A stretch of 7,945 bases of DNA from Cyclobacteriaceae bacterium (GTDB taxonomy: Bacteria > Bacteroidota > Bacteroidia > Cytophagales > Cyclobacteriaceae), in assembly GCA_025455225.1 (NCBI GenBank), contig JALOMY010000163.1:1-7945 (forward strand), written 5' to 3'. Below, in pieces: positions 1 to 5,408 of this stretch. Numbering within the stretch: position 1 is the first letter of the stretch; each line of letters begins with the position of its first letter. The notes beneath the pieces were generated by a model. That model was not told the origin of the DNA and did not search any database. It saw only the letters and a list, made by a program, of their open reading frames with translations. The position numbers and the translations under genes are program-made.

Positions 1-329
1 TTTAAGCCCTGGATGGTGTATTGTCCGCGGTAAACATCGAGCGGATGCATGTGGAAAGAAACCTGGTCGGCAATAAGCAATGGGTATTTTCCCGGATGGC
101 TGTCTTCTATATAAACATCGTTGAAAACAATGGAAATATGAGGGAATCGTTCAAAGACAGAGACATCAATCTTTCCTATTTTAACCGGAGTGCTCAGGTG
201 CTCATTCGCATTACGGATGAACTGAGCGATGATCTTGTCTTTAAATAGAAAAGCAGATACAACCAGTGAAATTACCAGGACAGCAGCCGTCAGCAAAAAA
301 TAGAAAAGTACTTTCCGGAATGTTTTCAA
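1..329 (-). CDS. AsmA-family protein, N-terminal part (runs off left edge)
   Basis: Reading the minus strand from 329 gives 109 uninterrupted codons to the window edge; the rest of the gene lies outside. The peptide starts MKTFRKVLFYFLL and has a short basic N-terminus, one membrane segment at about residues 5-25 (signal anchor), then KDKIIAQFI. It continues with STPVKIGKIDVSVFERFPHI, a 'nearby' VYIEDS stretch and later LLIADQVSFHMHPLDVYRG. This pattern (anchor, 'FP-is' motif, conserved 'v.i.ds', then 'Ll.a..v....  p..ll.g') is the N-terminal signature of AsmA-family proteins. These are inner-membrane-anchored periplasmic proteins linked to outer-membrane lipid homeostasis and lipid transport. 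There is no in-frame ATG: the frame has a TGA 48 nt (16 codons) upstream, and only TTG codons follow it. TTG at 329-327 gives the best signal-anchor start; TTG at 350-348 is the alternative. Plus-strand frames over this stretch are shadows. The family call is by sequence pattern only and the C-terminus is unseen. Confidence 0.8.
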   Translation of the reverse strand, partial: MKTFRKVLFYFLLTAAVLVISLVVSAFLFKDKIIAQFIRNANEHLSTPVKIGKIDVSVFERFPHISIVFNDVYIEDSHPGKYPLLIADQVSFHMHPLDVYRGQYTIQGL

Positions 330-347
330 GTTGAAAAAATGATTTTG

Positions 348-355
348 CAAAAATA
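348..355 (-). promoter_or_regulatory. Possible -7 promoter element of the AsmA-family gene
   Basis: On the minus strand this reads TATTTTTG, an exact match to the Bacteroidota -7 consensus TAnnTTTG. It would place transcription start about 12 nt before the proposed TTG start codon at 329. No TTTG -33 element is present at the expected 19-21 nt upstream, and the region is AT-rich, so a chance match is quite possible. Confidence 0.3.
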
Positions 356-365
356 ACCCACAAAG

Positions 366-389
366 ATTAAACCATCATTGCGGTTTAAT
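366..389. repeat. Inverted repeat upstream of the AsmA-family gene (ATTAAACC-N8-GGTTTAAT)
   Basis: Perfect 8-bp arms (366-373 and 382-389) flank an 8-nt spacer. It lies between the terminator of the glutamine-synthetase unit and the AsmA-family start, just upstream of the possible -7 element. It could be an operator dyad or a weak hairpin. No protein is known to bind it, so its function is an inference from position only. Confidence 0.45.
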
Positions 390-440
390 TATTGTTTAAA
401 AATGAGTGTGATTGCGAAGAAGTGAATTCTATAAAATAAA

Positions 441-466
441 GAAGGAAGAACGATTGTTCTTCCTTC
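441..466 (-). terminator. Intrinsic terminator of the amt/porin-glutamine synthetase unit
   Basis: A perfect 11-bp inverted repeat, GAAGGAAGAAC / GTTCTTCCTTC, has a 4-nt loop. On the minus strand it is followed by the T-rich run CTTTATTTTAT. It begins 25 nt after the stop codon of the porin-glutamine synthetase gene, where a rho-independent terminator for leftward transcription is expected. The T tract is interrupted by A residues, but the stem is strong. Confidence 0.8.
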
Positions 467-491
467 GGTATATAAAGCCAAACTGACTGAT

Positions 492-2747
492 TTATGCTTG
501 TTTTCCGTTCACATGAACTGCGGCATAAACGTTTTCAGATGCCATCTTCACGGTTTTGATTATTCGGGCAGCAACTTTATACGGGTCGGCAGAAGAATTC
601 GGTCTGCGATCTTCCAGCCAGCCTTTCCATCCATTTTCAACCGTTGCGATTGGAATCCGGATGGATGCTCCACGGTCAGAAACTCCATACGAAAATTTAT
701 CGATCGATTGGGTTTCGTGTTTACCTGTTAATCGAAGGTGGTTGTCGGCACCATAGACTTCAATATGTTCTCTTACAAAAGGAGCAAATCCGCGGCAAAT
801 TTGTTCGTAAACTTCCTGCGAGCCGCACTCCCGCAACAACGAATTCGAGAAGTTGGCGTGCATACCCGATCCGTTCCAGTCTGTTTGTCCCAGGGGTTTA
901 CAATGCCAGTTAATGGATACACCGAATTGTTCAGCTGTGCGCTCAAGCAAGTAACGGGCCACCCAAACCTGGTCACCGGCTTCTTTTGCACCTTTGGCAA
1001 AGATCTGGAATTCCCATTGGCCGGGTGCTACTTCTGCATTAATACCTTCCACATTAATGCCCGCAGTTAAGCAGTAATCGAGATGCTTTTCAATGATTTC
1101 CCGACCATAAGCATTTTGCGCACCCACTGAGCAGTAGTACGGACCTTGTGGTGAAGGATAACCGTTTTCAGGAAAGCCAAGAGGTTTATTGGTTACCGGG
1201 TTCCACAAGAAATATTCCTGTTCAAATCCAAACCAGAAATCGCGGTCATCATCTTCAATAGTTGCCCGGGCATTGGAAGGATGGGGTGTTCCATCCGGGC
1301 TCAGCACTTCACACATTACCAGGTAGGCATCTTTACGGGCGGGGTCCGGAAATAAAGCAATGGGTAACAGTAAACAATCGGATGAACCACCAGGTGCTTG
1401 CTCGGTTGAACTTCCGTCAAAAGACCACATCGGGCAGCCATCGAGGGTGCCGTCAAAGTTTCGGATAATTTTAGTTTTGCTGCGCAGACTCTGTGTTGGT
1501 GTATATTTAACCGTTGCCATCATGTCTTTGGCTTCGGTATTTACATAAAATGAGTTTTCAGAAGTTTTGTCGATGCGCACTTCAGGGATGAACCTGAAAT
1601 TGCCAACCTTGTAGTTTCCGGAAAGCGTGAATTCTACTACACTGCCTTCACCATTTTCATCAAGACCGATAATGCCGAGATGATTGTTTTTAATGGCGAA
1701 GTATTCTGCGCGGAGGCCCAGTGAGAATTGTTCAGTCAAACTCAGCTCAGGATAGATTGCAAACCCCAGGAAGGATCCGGTTGATCCACCGGCTTTGGAA
1801 ATCGTTCCGTTATCATTCACTACCTGGCCAGGTCCTACACTTTGCAGTGATGCGTTAAAGCCCAGGTAGAAAACATCCGTCAGGTTATATCCCAGTGTAA
1901 CATCCGCCTGGAAAAGTTTACCGGCCGAAGTTTCACCGCCAACCACTTCATCTGAATCCAGCGTACCGTCCTGATCACCATACAGGAAATTCAGCCAGAT
2001 ACCACCGGCATCGGAAGTCTTTCCGATTTGTGCACCTAATGTGTAGGTGTTTACCGGATTGAATTCCACCAGGTCGGTGGGATTCATTACCGCCAGCTTC
2101 GCTACGATCCCTTTATCAAGTGAGAAATCAAGGCGTGCACCTGTGTGATTAAACGGACCCCATGAAAACAAATAGGAGGTTGAGTAGTGAAAGTTGACCG
2201 CGGGTGATATAACCTCGTATCCAAGAAAGGTGTTGAATTGGCCGATGTTCAATGTAACCTTGTCTGAAAAATTGTAGAAGACAAAGGCCTGGTTAATTAT
2301 TGCCTGGCCCGATGCACTTCCAAAGATCGCGGCCTGTCCGCGTGGCCCGAAAACCAGGTCTGCAGTTACACCGGCTTTGCCATCGGTGTACGAAGTAACC
2401 AGGTTAACCATACCGATGGAAAATCCTTTCAGATCGGCAAATGAAGTTGAGGGTGCGAATGCATCTCCGGCATAATAGTTTTTTGTTTTAAATGAGCTGT
2501 GGAAATAGGTATCTACTGTTCCGGAAATGCTTAGCGCAGGTTTATCTTCTTCCGCCTTTTTTTCTTCATCCGTTTTTTGATGTTCTTTTTCTGCCAGGTC
2601 TCCGGCTGTTATGATCGGTTCTTCCTTAACCGGAGGTTTAGCAGCAGATGCAATAATGATATTTTCCTGTGCAAGAAGCGTAGAGCCACTCATCAGGCTG
2701 TAAAGTGCAATGACATATATTGAAAATCGCAGTACTGAATTTTTCAT
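492..2747 (-). CDS. Secreted BBP2-type porin fused in frame to type II glutamine synthetase
   Basis: One uninterrupted 751-residue frame holds two proteins. Residues 1-27 are a signal peptide (MKNSVLRFSIYVIALYSLMS..., probable cleavage near LLAQ|EN). Residues 38-70 are a Pro/Lys/Glu-rich linker. Residues 72-414 are an outer-membrane beta-barrel of the BBP2/OmpL-like porin family, with the hallmark block GQFNTFLGYEVISPAVNF (169-186) followed by YLFSWGPFNHTGARL. From about residue 415 the protein is a eukaryotic-like GSII glutamine synthetase (ATP + glutamate + NH3 to glutamine), which starts at PTQSLRSKTK. Visible active-site residues are D457, E509 and E511 (FGFEQEYF), E572 (NAEV), E579 (QWEFQ), H630 (NGSGMHANFS), R672, E678 (KHETQ), R692, R697 (SIRIP), and E712/R714 (EDRRP). 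The GS lacks only about its first 20 residues (the usual 'EYIWLDG' strand); the porin lacks perhaps its last few. Standalone relatives are about 400 and 340 residues. It lies 84 nt downstream of amt, probably in one operon. A signal peptide on an ATP-dependent enzyme is paradoxical: a real fusion or an assembly collapse are both possible. Confidence 0.92.
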   Translation of the reverse strand: MKNSVLRFSIYVIALYSLMSGSTLLAQENIIIASAAKPPVKEEPIITAGDLAEKEHQKTDEEKKAEEDKPALSISGTVDTYFHSSFKTKNYYAGDAFAPSTSFADLKGFSIGMVNLVTSYTDGKAGVTADLVFGPRGQAAIFGSASGQAIINQAFVFYNFSDKVTLNIGQFNTFLGYEVISPAVNFHYSTSYLFSWGPFNHTGARLDFSLDKGIVAKLAVMNPTDLVEFNPVNTYTLGAQIGKTSDAGGIWLNFLYGDQDGTLDSDEVVGGETSAGKLFQADVTLGYNLTDVFYLGFNASLQSVGPGQVVNDNGTISKAGGSTGSFLGFAIYPELSLTEQFSLGLRAEYFAIKNNHLGIIGLDENGEGSVVEFTLSGNYKVGNFRFIPEVRIDKTSENSFYVNTEAKDMMATVKYTPTQSLRSKTKIIRNFDGTLDGCPMWSFDGSSTEQAPGGSSDCLLLPIALFPDPARKDAYLVMCEVLSPDGTPHPSNARATIEDDDRDFWFGFEQEYFLWNPVTNKPLGFPENGYPSPQGPYYCSVGAQNAYGREIIEKHLDYCLTAGINVEGINAEVAPGQWEFQIFAKGAKEAGDQVWVARYLLERTAEQFGVSINWHCKPLGQTDWNGSGMHANFSNSLLRECGSQEVYEQICRGFAPFVREHIEVYGADNHLRLTGKHETQSIDKFSYGVSDRGASIRIPIATVENGWKGWLEDRRPNSSADPYKVAARIIKTVKMASENVYAAVHVNGKQA
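1491..1523 (-). other. Porin/glutamine synthetase fusion junction with tandem internal ATG codons
   Basis: This encodes residues 409-419, MMATVKYTPTQ. To the N-terminal side the sequence is porin (end of the penultimate strand pair and the start of the last strand). From Y415/P417 onward it matches the glutamine synthetase family. Two consecutive ATG codons (1523-1521 and 1520-1518) sit exactly at the boundary. Starting there would give a 343- or 342-residue synthetase without signal peptide, close to the normal family length but about 7 residues short at the N-terminus. No Shine-Dalgarno sequence precedes them, but such sites are generally weak in this phylum. Confidence 0.7.
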
Positions 2748-2784
2748 AATTTTGAATGTGTTTTATTAAACAATAAGCTGAAGT

Positions 2785-2818
2785 TGTTCCGGCAGGGTCT
2801 CTCACACCCTCCGGAACA
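2785..2818 (-). other. GC-rich hairpin between amt and the porin-GS gene
   Basis: TGTTCCGG-c-AGGGT pairs with ACCCT-CCGGAACA: 13 base pairs with a single bulged C (2793) and a 7-nt loop. It begins 13 nt after the amt stop codon and ends 37 nt before the porin start. On the minus (transcribed) strand it is followed by AACTTCAGCTT rather than a T tract, so it is not a canonical rho-independent terminator. It more likely stabilises or processes the upstream amt message, or attenuates read-through into the porin-GS gene; that role is inferred. Confidence 0.6.
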
Positions 2819-2831
2819 CTTTAGTGATGCC

Positions 2832-4169
2832 TTATGCGGCAATCTCCTTTTTCAATTCATAGGGTTGAAGAATTTCACCATGTTGGCTGTAATCTGAGCC
2901 CACTTGTTTTTCTTCACTGCTGATGGTGAGCGGTGAGATCAGGTCGGTGATTTTCAGAATCACGAAGGAACCTATGGTAATGAAGGTAATGGCAATGGCC
3001 ATGGCCAGCATCTGTACCTTGAACAATTCAAATTCTCCAAAGAACAAACCGTTACCCGTTGTGTTGGCACCATTTACTGCAGTATTGGCAAGAAGAGCTG
3101 TCATGACCATACCTACAGCACCGCCCACACCATGACAAGGAAATACATCCAACGTATCTTCAAGCGAAGTTTTCGATTTCCAATGAACTACCACGTTGCT
3201 GATCAAAGCGGCCATGGTACCGATGAATAAGCTGGAAGGAATAGTAACAAAGCCTGCGGCAGGGGTAATGGCTACAAGGCCAACTACGGCACCAATGCAA
3301 AAGCCAAGGGCTGAAGGTTTCTTCCCGCGCACAGAGTCAAACAATACCCAGCATAATCCGGCAGCTGCCGATGCTGTATTGGTGGTAGCAAAAGCCGAGG
3401 CAGCAAGCGGTCCGGCTCCCAGTGCACTTCCGGCATTAAATCCAAACCATCCGAACCAGAGCAAACCGGTACCGAGCAGAACGAAAGGAATATTAGCAGG
3501 TGCAATCGCTTCTTTACGTTCCGATTTATTTCGCAGGTAAATGGCAGCGGCCAGGGCTGCAAAACCAGCCGACATATGAACTACCGTTCCTCCGGCAAAA
3601 TCAAGAACACCCAGTTTGAAGAAAAAGCCTTCCGGATGCCATGTCATGTGGGCCAGAGGCGCGTAGATGAAGAGGGAGAACAGAACAAGAAAAATGATGT
3701 ACGACTTGAATCGAATCCGTTCGGCAAAGGTTCCGGTAATAAGGGCCGGAGTGATGATTGCAAATTTCAATTGGAAAAAAGCGAATAACACCAGGGGGAT
3801 GGTTCCGAATACGGGAGCATCGAGCACATTCTGAAACATAAAGTAGGTAGATGGATTGCCGATAAATCCACCAATCGAATCTCCGAACGAAAGACTGAAA
3901 CCTACAACGATCCACAGCACGCTTATCACGCCCATGGCGATAAAACTCTGTAGCATAGTGGAGATAATATTTTTGGTATTGATCATACCACCATAGAAAT
4001 AAGCAAGGCCGGGTGTCATCAGTAACACAAGAGCAGTTGCTGCCAACATCCAGGCAACATCACCGGAGTTTATTCCCTCCGTGTTAATTGAGGCAGGCAC
4101 AGCCGGCATGAAAATCGCCAGCACACTAAAGCCTACCAGCAAGACCAGGTAGATAATGGATCTTCTCAT
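2832..4169 (-). CDS. amt: Ammonium transporter (Amt/AmtB family)
   Basis: A 445-residue inner-membrane ammonium channel. Start chosen at the ATG at 4169 (MRRSIIYLVLLVGF...), which gives a signal peptide of about 26 residues ending VPA|S, preceded by an A-rich leader. The in-frame start at 4220 would add 17 polar residues and is less likely. Numbering from 4169: mature protein opens NSGDVAWMLAATALVLLMTPG; periplasmic gate phenylalanines F132/F136 in FFQLKFAIITPAL match AmtB F103/F107; TGTFAERIRF follows. W177 matches AmtB W148, D190 matches D160 (LDFAGGTVVH), and the twin pore histidines are H198 and H346 (FPCHGVGGAVG). F244 and S248 lie in WFGFNAGSA. The C-terminal tail keeps the family's S-Q-H-G-E motif, the region that contacts PII proteins in AmtB. 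No glnK/PII gene is adjacent; the next gene in the same direction is the porin-glutamine synthetase, which suggests a nitrogen-assimilation operon. Family identity is essentially certain. Confidence 0.97.
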   Translation of the reverse strand: MRRSIIYLVLLVGFSVLAIFMPAVPASINTEGINSGDVAWMLAATALVLLMTPGLAYFYGGMINTKNIISTMLQSFIAMGVISVLWIVVGFSLSFGDSIGGFIGNPSTYFMFQNVLDAPVFGTIPLVLFAFFQLKFAIITPALITGTFAERIRFKSYIIFLVLFSLFIYAPLAHMTWHPEGFFFKLGVLDFAGGTVVHMSAGFAALAAAIYLRNKSERKEAIAPANIPFVLLGTGLLWFGWFGFNAGSALGAGPLAASAFATTNTASAAAGLCWVLFDSVRGKKPSALGFCIGAVVGLVAITPAAGFVTIPSSLFIGTMAALISNVVVHWKSKTSLEDTLDVFPCHGVGGAVGMVMTALLANTAVNGANTTGNGLFFGEFELFKVQMLAMAIAITFITIGSFVILKITDLISPLTISSEEKQVGSDYSQHGEILQPYELKKEIAA

Positions 4170-4489
4170 AAATTTTGTGTTTGGTTTAGGTACGTGAATA
4201 AGATTTTGTTTACACCTCAAACTTGATAATGTTATTTTGAATTATAACCTGTTAAACGAAATTTATTACAGAAAACGATTTAGATAGGGTAAAAAATGAC
4301 CCATGTTTTATAAAAAACAATAGAAATTTTGGAAAGTAGGATCTGAAATTACCCTATATTCAAAAATATTAAGATTTATTAGCTTTGAAATAAGGGTAAT
4401 TCAGGACATCTGAAAGGCTTTAAACCTGTTTGCAACTTTTACTGCGGAAGATTGCTTTTTCAACGATTTGTACATTGGTTGCAGGAGTG
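4170..4489. promoter_or_regulatory. Divergent AT-rich intergenic region with three AGGGTAA heptamers
   Basis: This 320-bp gap separates leftward amt from the rightward secreted-protein gene and must hold both promoters. The heptamer AGGGTAA occurs three times: 4286-4292 (plus), 4349-4355 (minus, as TTACCCT) and 4393-4399 (plus). The first is part of a dyad GGGT-N8-ACCC (4287-4302). They could be sites for a regulator controlling amt, but no match to a known motif is claimed. A -7-like TAGCTTTG (4380-4387, plus strand) and a TATTTTTG (4368-4361, minus strand) fit the Bacteroidota TAnnTTTG consensus; neither has a well-placed TTTG partner. I saw no sigma-54 -24/-12 pair and no coding potential. 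Confidence 0.45.
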
Positions 4490-5044
4490 ATGCAAAGGCT
4501 CCTGATTTACCTCTTTATGTTCATTCTTGTGGCTGAAGCCCGGGCACAAAAGTTTGATGCGTTTGAAATTGAAAACGATCAGCTCGTATGGCGTTATAAT
4601 TATACCTATGAGGGAGAGCAGGATAGCTTAAGAAGAGAAGTTGTTTCGATGCTCAAATCCAAAATCTTTACACTACAGGTTGTACGAAATGAACTGGGTT
4701 ACAATGGCGAGATCCGCCACTACCAGGTAGACTGTCAGCGGTATGGAAGAAAATACGGCAACACCCCTCTGATTTACTGGAGCGGGGAATGGAGCGGTAA
4801 GTTTATAATTGAAGTATTTCAAAATGGATATCGCGTTACCATTTACGGATTGTATTTTGAAAATGAAGTACAGCCGACTTCACGACATCAAAATAAATCT
4901 CCCAGAAAGGGATTTTATGTTAGCGAAGTATGGAAAAAAGGAAGCCCGGTATTCAGAAAGAATAAATTGGTTGACATGTCATTAATGAGCCAGAGTCTTC
5001 GCGATGCGTTTGATATCCGGCAGTATACCACATTGGTTAATTAA
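4490..5044 (+). CDS. Small secreted protein of unknown function
   Basis: A 184-residue protein. The ATG at 4490 is chosen because it gives a textbook signal peptide (MQRLLIYLFMFILVAEARA|Q); the frame is open back to a TTG at 4430, which would add 20 residues ahead of the hydrophobic core. An AGGAG lies only 2 nt before the ATG and is too close to decide the start. The mature part (about 165 residues) is rich in aromatic and charged residues: an early QLVWRYNYTYEGEQDSLRR, then alternating strands (FTLQVVRN, LIYWSGEWSGKFIIEVFQNG, YRVTIYGLYFEN), then a basic tail ending in a predicted helix. The strand pattern with a central helix faintly recalls the DUF4468-type TBP-like fold seen in Bacteroidota periplasmic proteins, but this is a guess. 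It has no lipobox, no second membrane segment and no recognisable catalytic motif. It stands alone between amt and a tRNA. Confidence 0.75.
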   Translation: MQRLLIYLFMFILVAEARAQKFDAFEIENDQLVWRYNYTYEGEQDSLRREVVSMLKSKIFTLQVVRNELGYNGEIRHYQVDCQRYGRKYGNTPLIYWSGEWSGKFIIEVFQNGYRVTIYGLYFENEVQPTSRHQNKSPRKGFYVSEVWKKGSPVFRKNKLVDMSLMSQSLRDAFDIRQYTTLVN

Positions 5045-5072
5045 TGCCTTAGTCTTGGGGTTAGAAAAGATT

Positions 5073-5103
5073 TTTGCACAAATAAATTTCTCTGCTACAT
5101 TTG
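5073..5103 (+). promoter_or_regulatory. Bacteroidota sigma-ABfr-type promoter of tRNA-Val
   Basis: TTTG at 5073-5076, a 19-nt spacer, then TACATTTG at 5096-5103 match the phylum's -33/-7 consensus (TTTG, 19-21 nt, TAnnTTTG) exactly. Expected transcription start is around 5110, a few bases before the mature tRNA 5' end. It is the best promoter in the window and supports the taxonomic placement. Confidence 0.8.
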
Positions 5104-5117
5104 CAGTCCCAAAACAA

Positions 5118-5192
5118 GGGAGCTTAGCTCAGCTGGTTCAGAGCATCTGCCTTACAAGCAGAGGGTCGGGGGTTCGAATCCCTCAGCTCCCA
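5118..5192 (+). tRNA. tRNA-Val (anticodon TAC)
   Basis: A complete 75-nt cloverleaf. The acceptor stem GGGAGCT (5118-5124) pairs with AGCTCCC (5185-5191), discriminator A at 5192. The D arm contains AGCTCAGCTGGTT. The anticodon stem TCTGC/GCAGA (5146-5150/5158-5162) encloses the loop CTTACAA, with anticodon TAC at 5153-5155, which reads GUA (valine). The T arm GGGGG-TTCGAAT-CCCTC (5168-5184) has one G-U pair. The 3' CCA is not encoded (next bases are CAT) and must be added after transcription. It has its own promoter and terminator. The reverse strand gives a spurious peptide (ELRDSNPRPSA...) often mis-annotated over tRNA genes. Confidence 0.98.
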
Positions 5193-5196
5193 CATG

Positions 5197-5225
5197 AAAA
5201 ACCATCTTCTGCAGATGGTTTTTTT
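5197..5225 (+). terminator. Intrinsic terminator after tRNA-Val
   Basis: AAAAACCATCT (5197-5207) pairs with AGATGGTTTTT (5213-5223) around the 5-nt loop TCTGC. The stem runs into a T tract (TTTTTTTG, then TTTT). It begins 5 nt after the tRNA, so it ends a monocistronic tRNA transcript. The A-rich 5' flank makes it potentially bidirectional. Confidence 0.88.
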
Positions 5226-5370
5226 GTTTTTATAGCAGGAGACAATCCTCAAAGGTTTTAACCTGATAATCTGAATGTTGAGGTGTCTGATCCATCGAAT
5301 GATTTTAATGAATTCAAATCTTTCATTACTGATTGTATTAGTAAGGTCAAATACTTTACGGATAAACGGG

Positions 5371-5401
5371 TTGCACCCTAATGCACCAGGCATTATCTTT
5401 T
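5371..5401 (+). promoter_or_regulatory. Possible promoter with overlapping palindrome before the penicillin-binding protein gene
   Basis: TTG (5371-5373), a 20-nt spacer and TATCTTTT (5394-5401, 7 of 8 to TAnnTTTG) resemble a Bacteroidota promoter. The palindrome TAATGC-ACCAG-GCATTA (5379-5395) fills the spacer, an operator-like position, and TGCACC is also repeated directly at 5372-5377 and 5383-5388. If correct, transcription would start at about the ATG (5409), giving a near-leaderless message. The rest of the gap from 5226 shows nothing else clear. Confidence 0.35.
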
Positions 5402-5408
5402 AATCTTT

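Noticed and set aside
21..248. 75-codon plus-strand open frame at the left end
   Set aside because: It is antisense to the AsmA-family gene, whose minus-strand frame gives a coherent membrane anchor and family motifs.
738..1070. 110-codon plus-strand open frame (and neighbours at 498-913 and 1262-1548)
   Set aside because: They lie antisense to the glutamine synthetase coding sequence, which has conserved catalytic motifs; the peptides show no domain, signal or start context.
492..2747. Porin and glutamine synthetase as two overlapping genes or a frameshifted pair
   Set aside because: There is no stop or frame change across the joint; the two halves are read in one continuous frame. An internal start remains possible and is reported separately.
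3196..3540. 114-codon plus-strand open frame and minus-strand frames at 3284-3562 and 3601-3915
   Set aside because: All overlap the well-conserved amt gene in other frames; their composition is what the transmembrane codons of amt produce out of frame.
4170..4489. Sigma-54 (-24/-12) promoter for amt
   Set aside because: I found no GG-N10-GC pair with the surrounding consensus on the minus strand; GG and GC near 4416-4433 on the plus strand are spaced wrongly.
5194..5235. Mini-ORF ATGAAAAACCATCTTCTGCA... after the tRNA
   Set aside because: It is the stem, loop and T tract of the tRNA terminator, not a gene.
5124..5393. 89-codon minus-strand open frame ending ...ELRDSNPRPSACKADALNQLS
   Set aside because: Its end is the reverse complement of tRNA-Val, a well-known source of spurious proteins.
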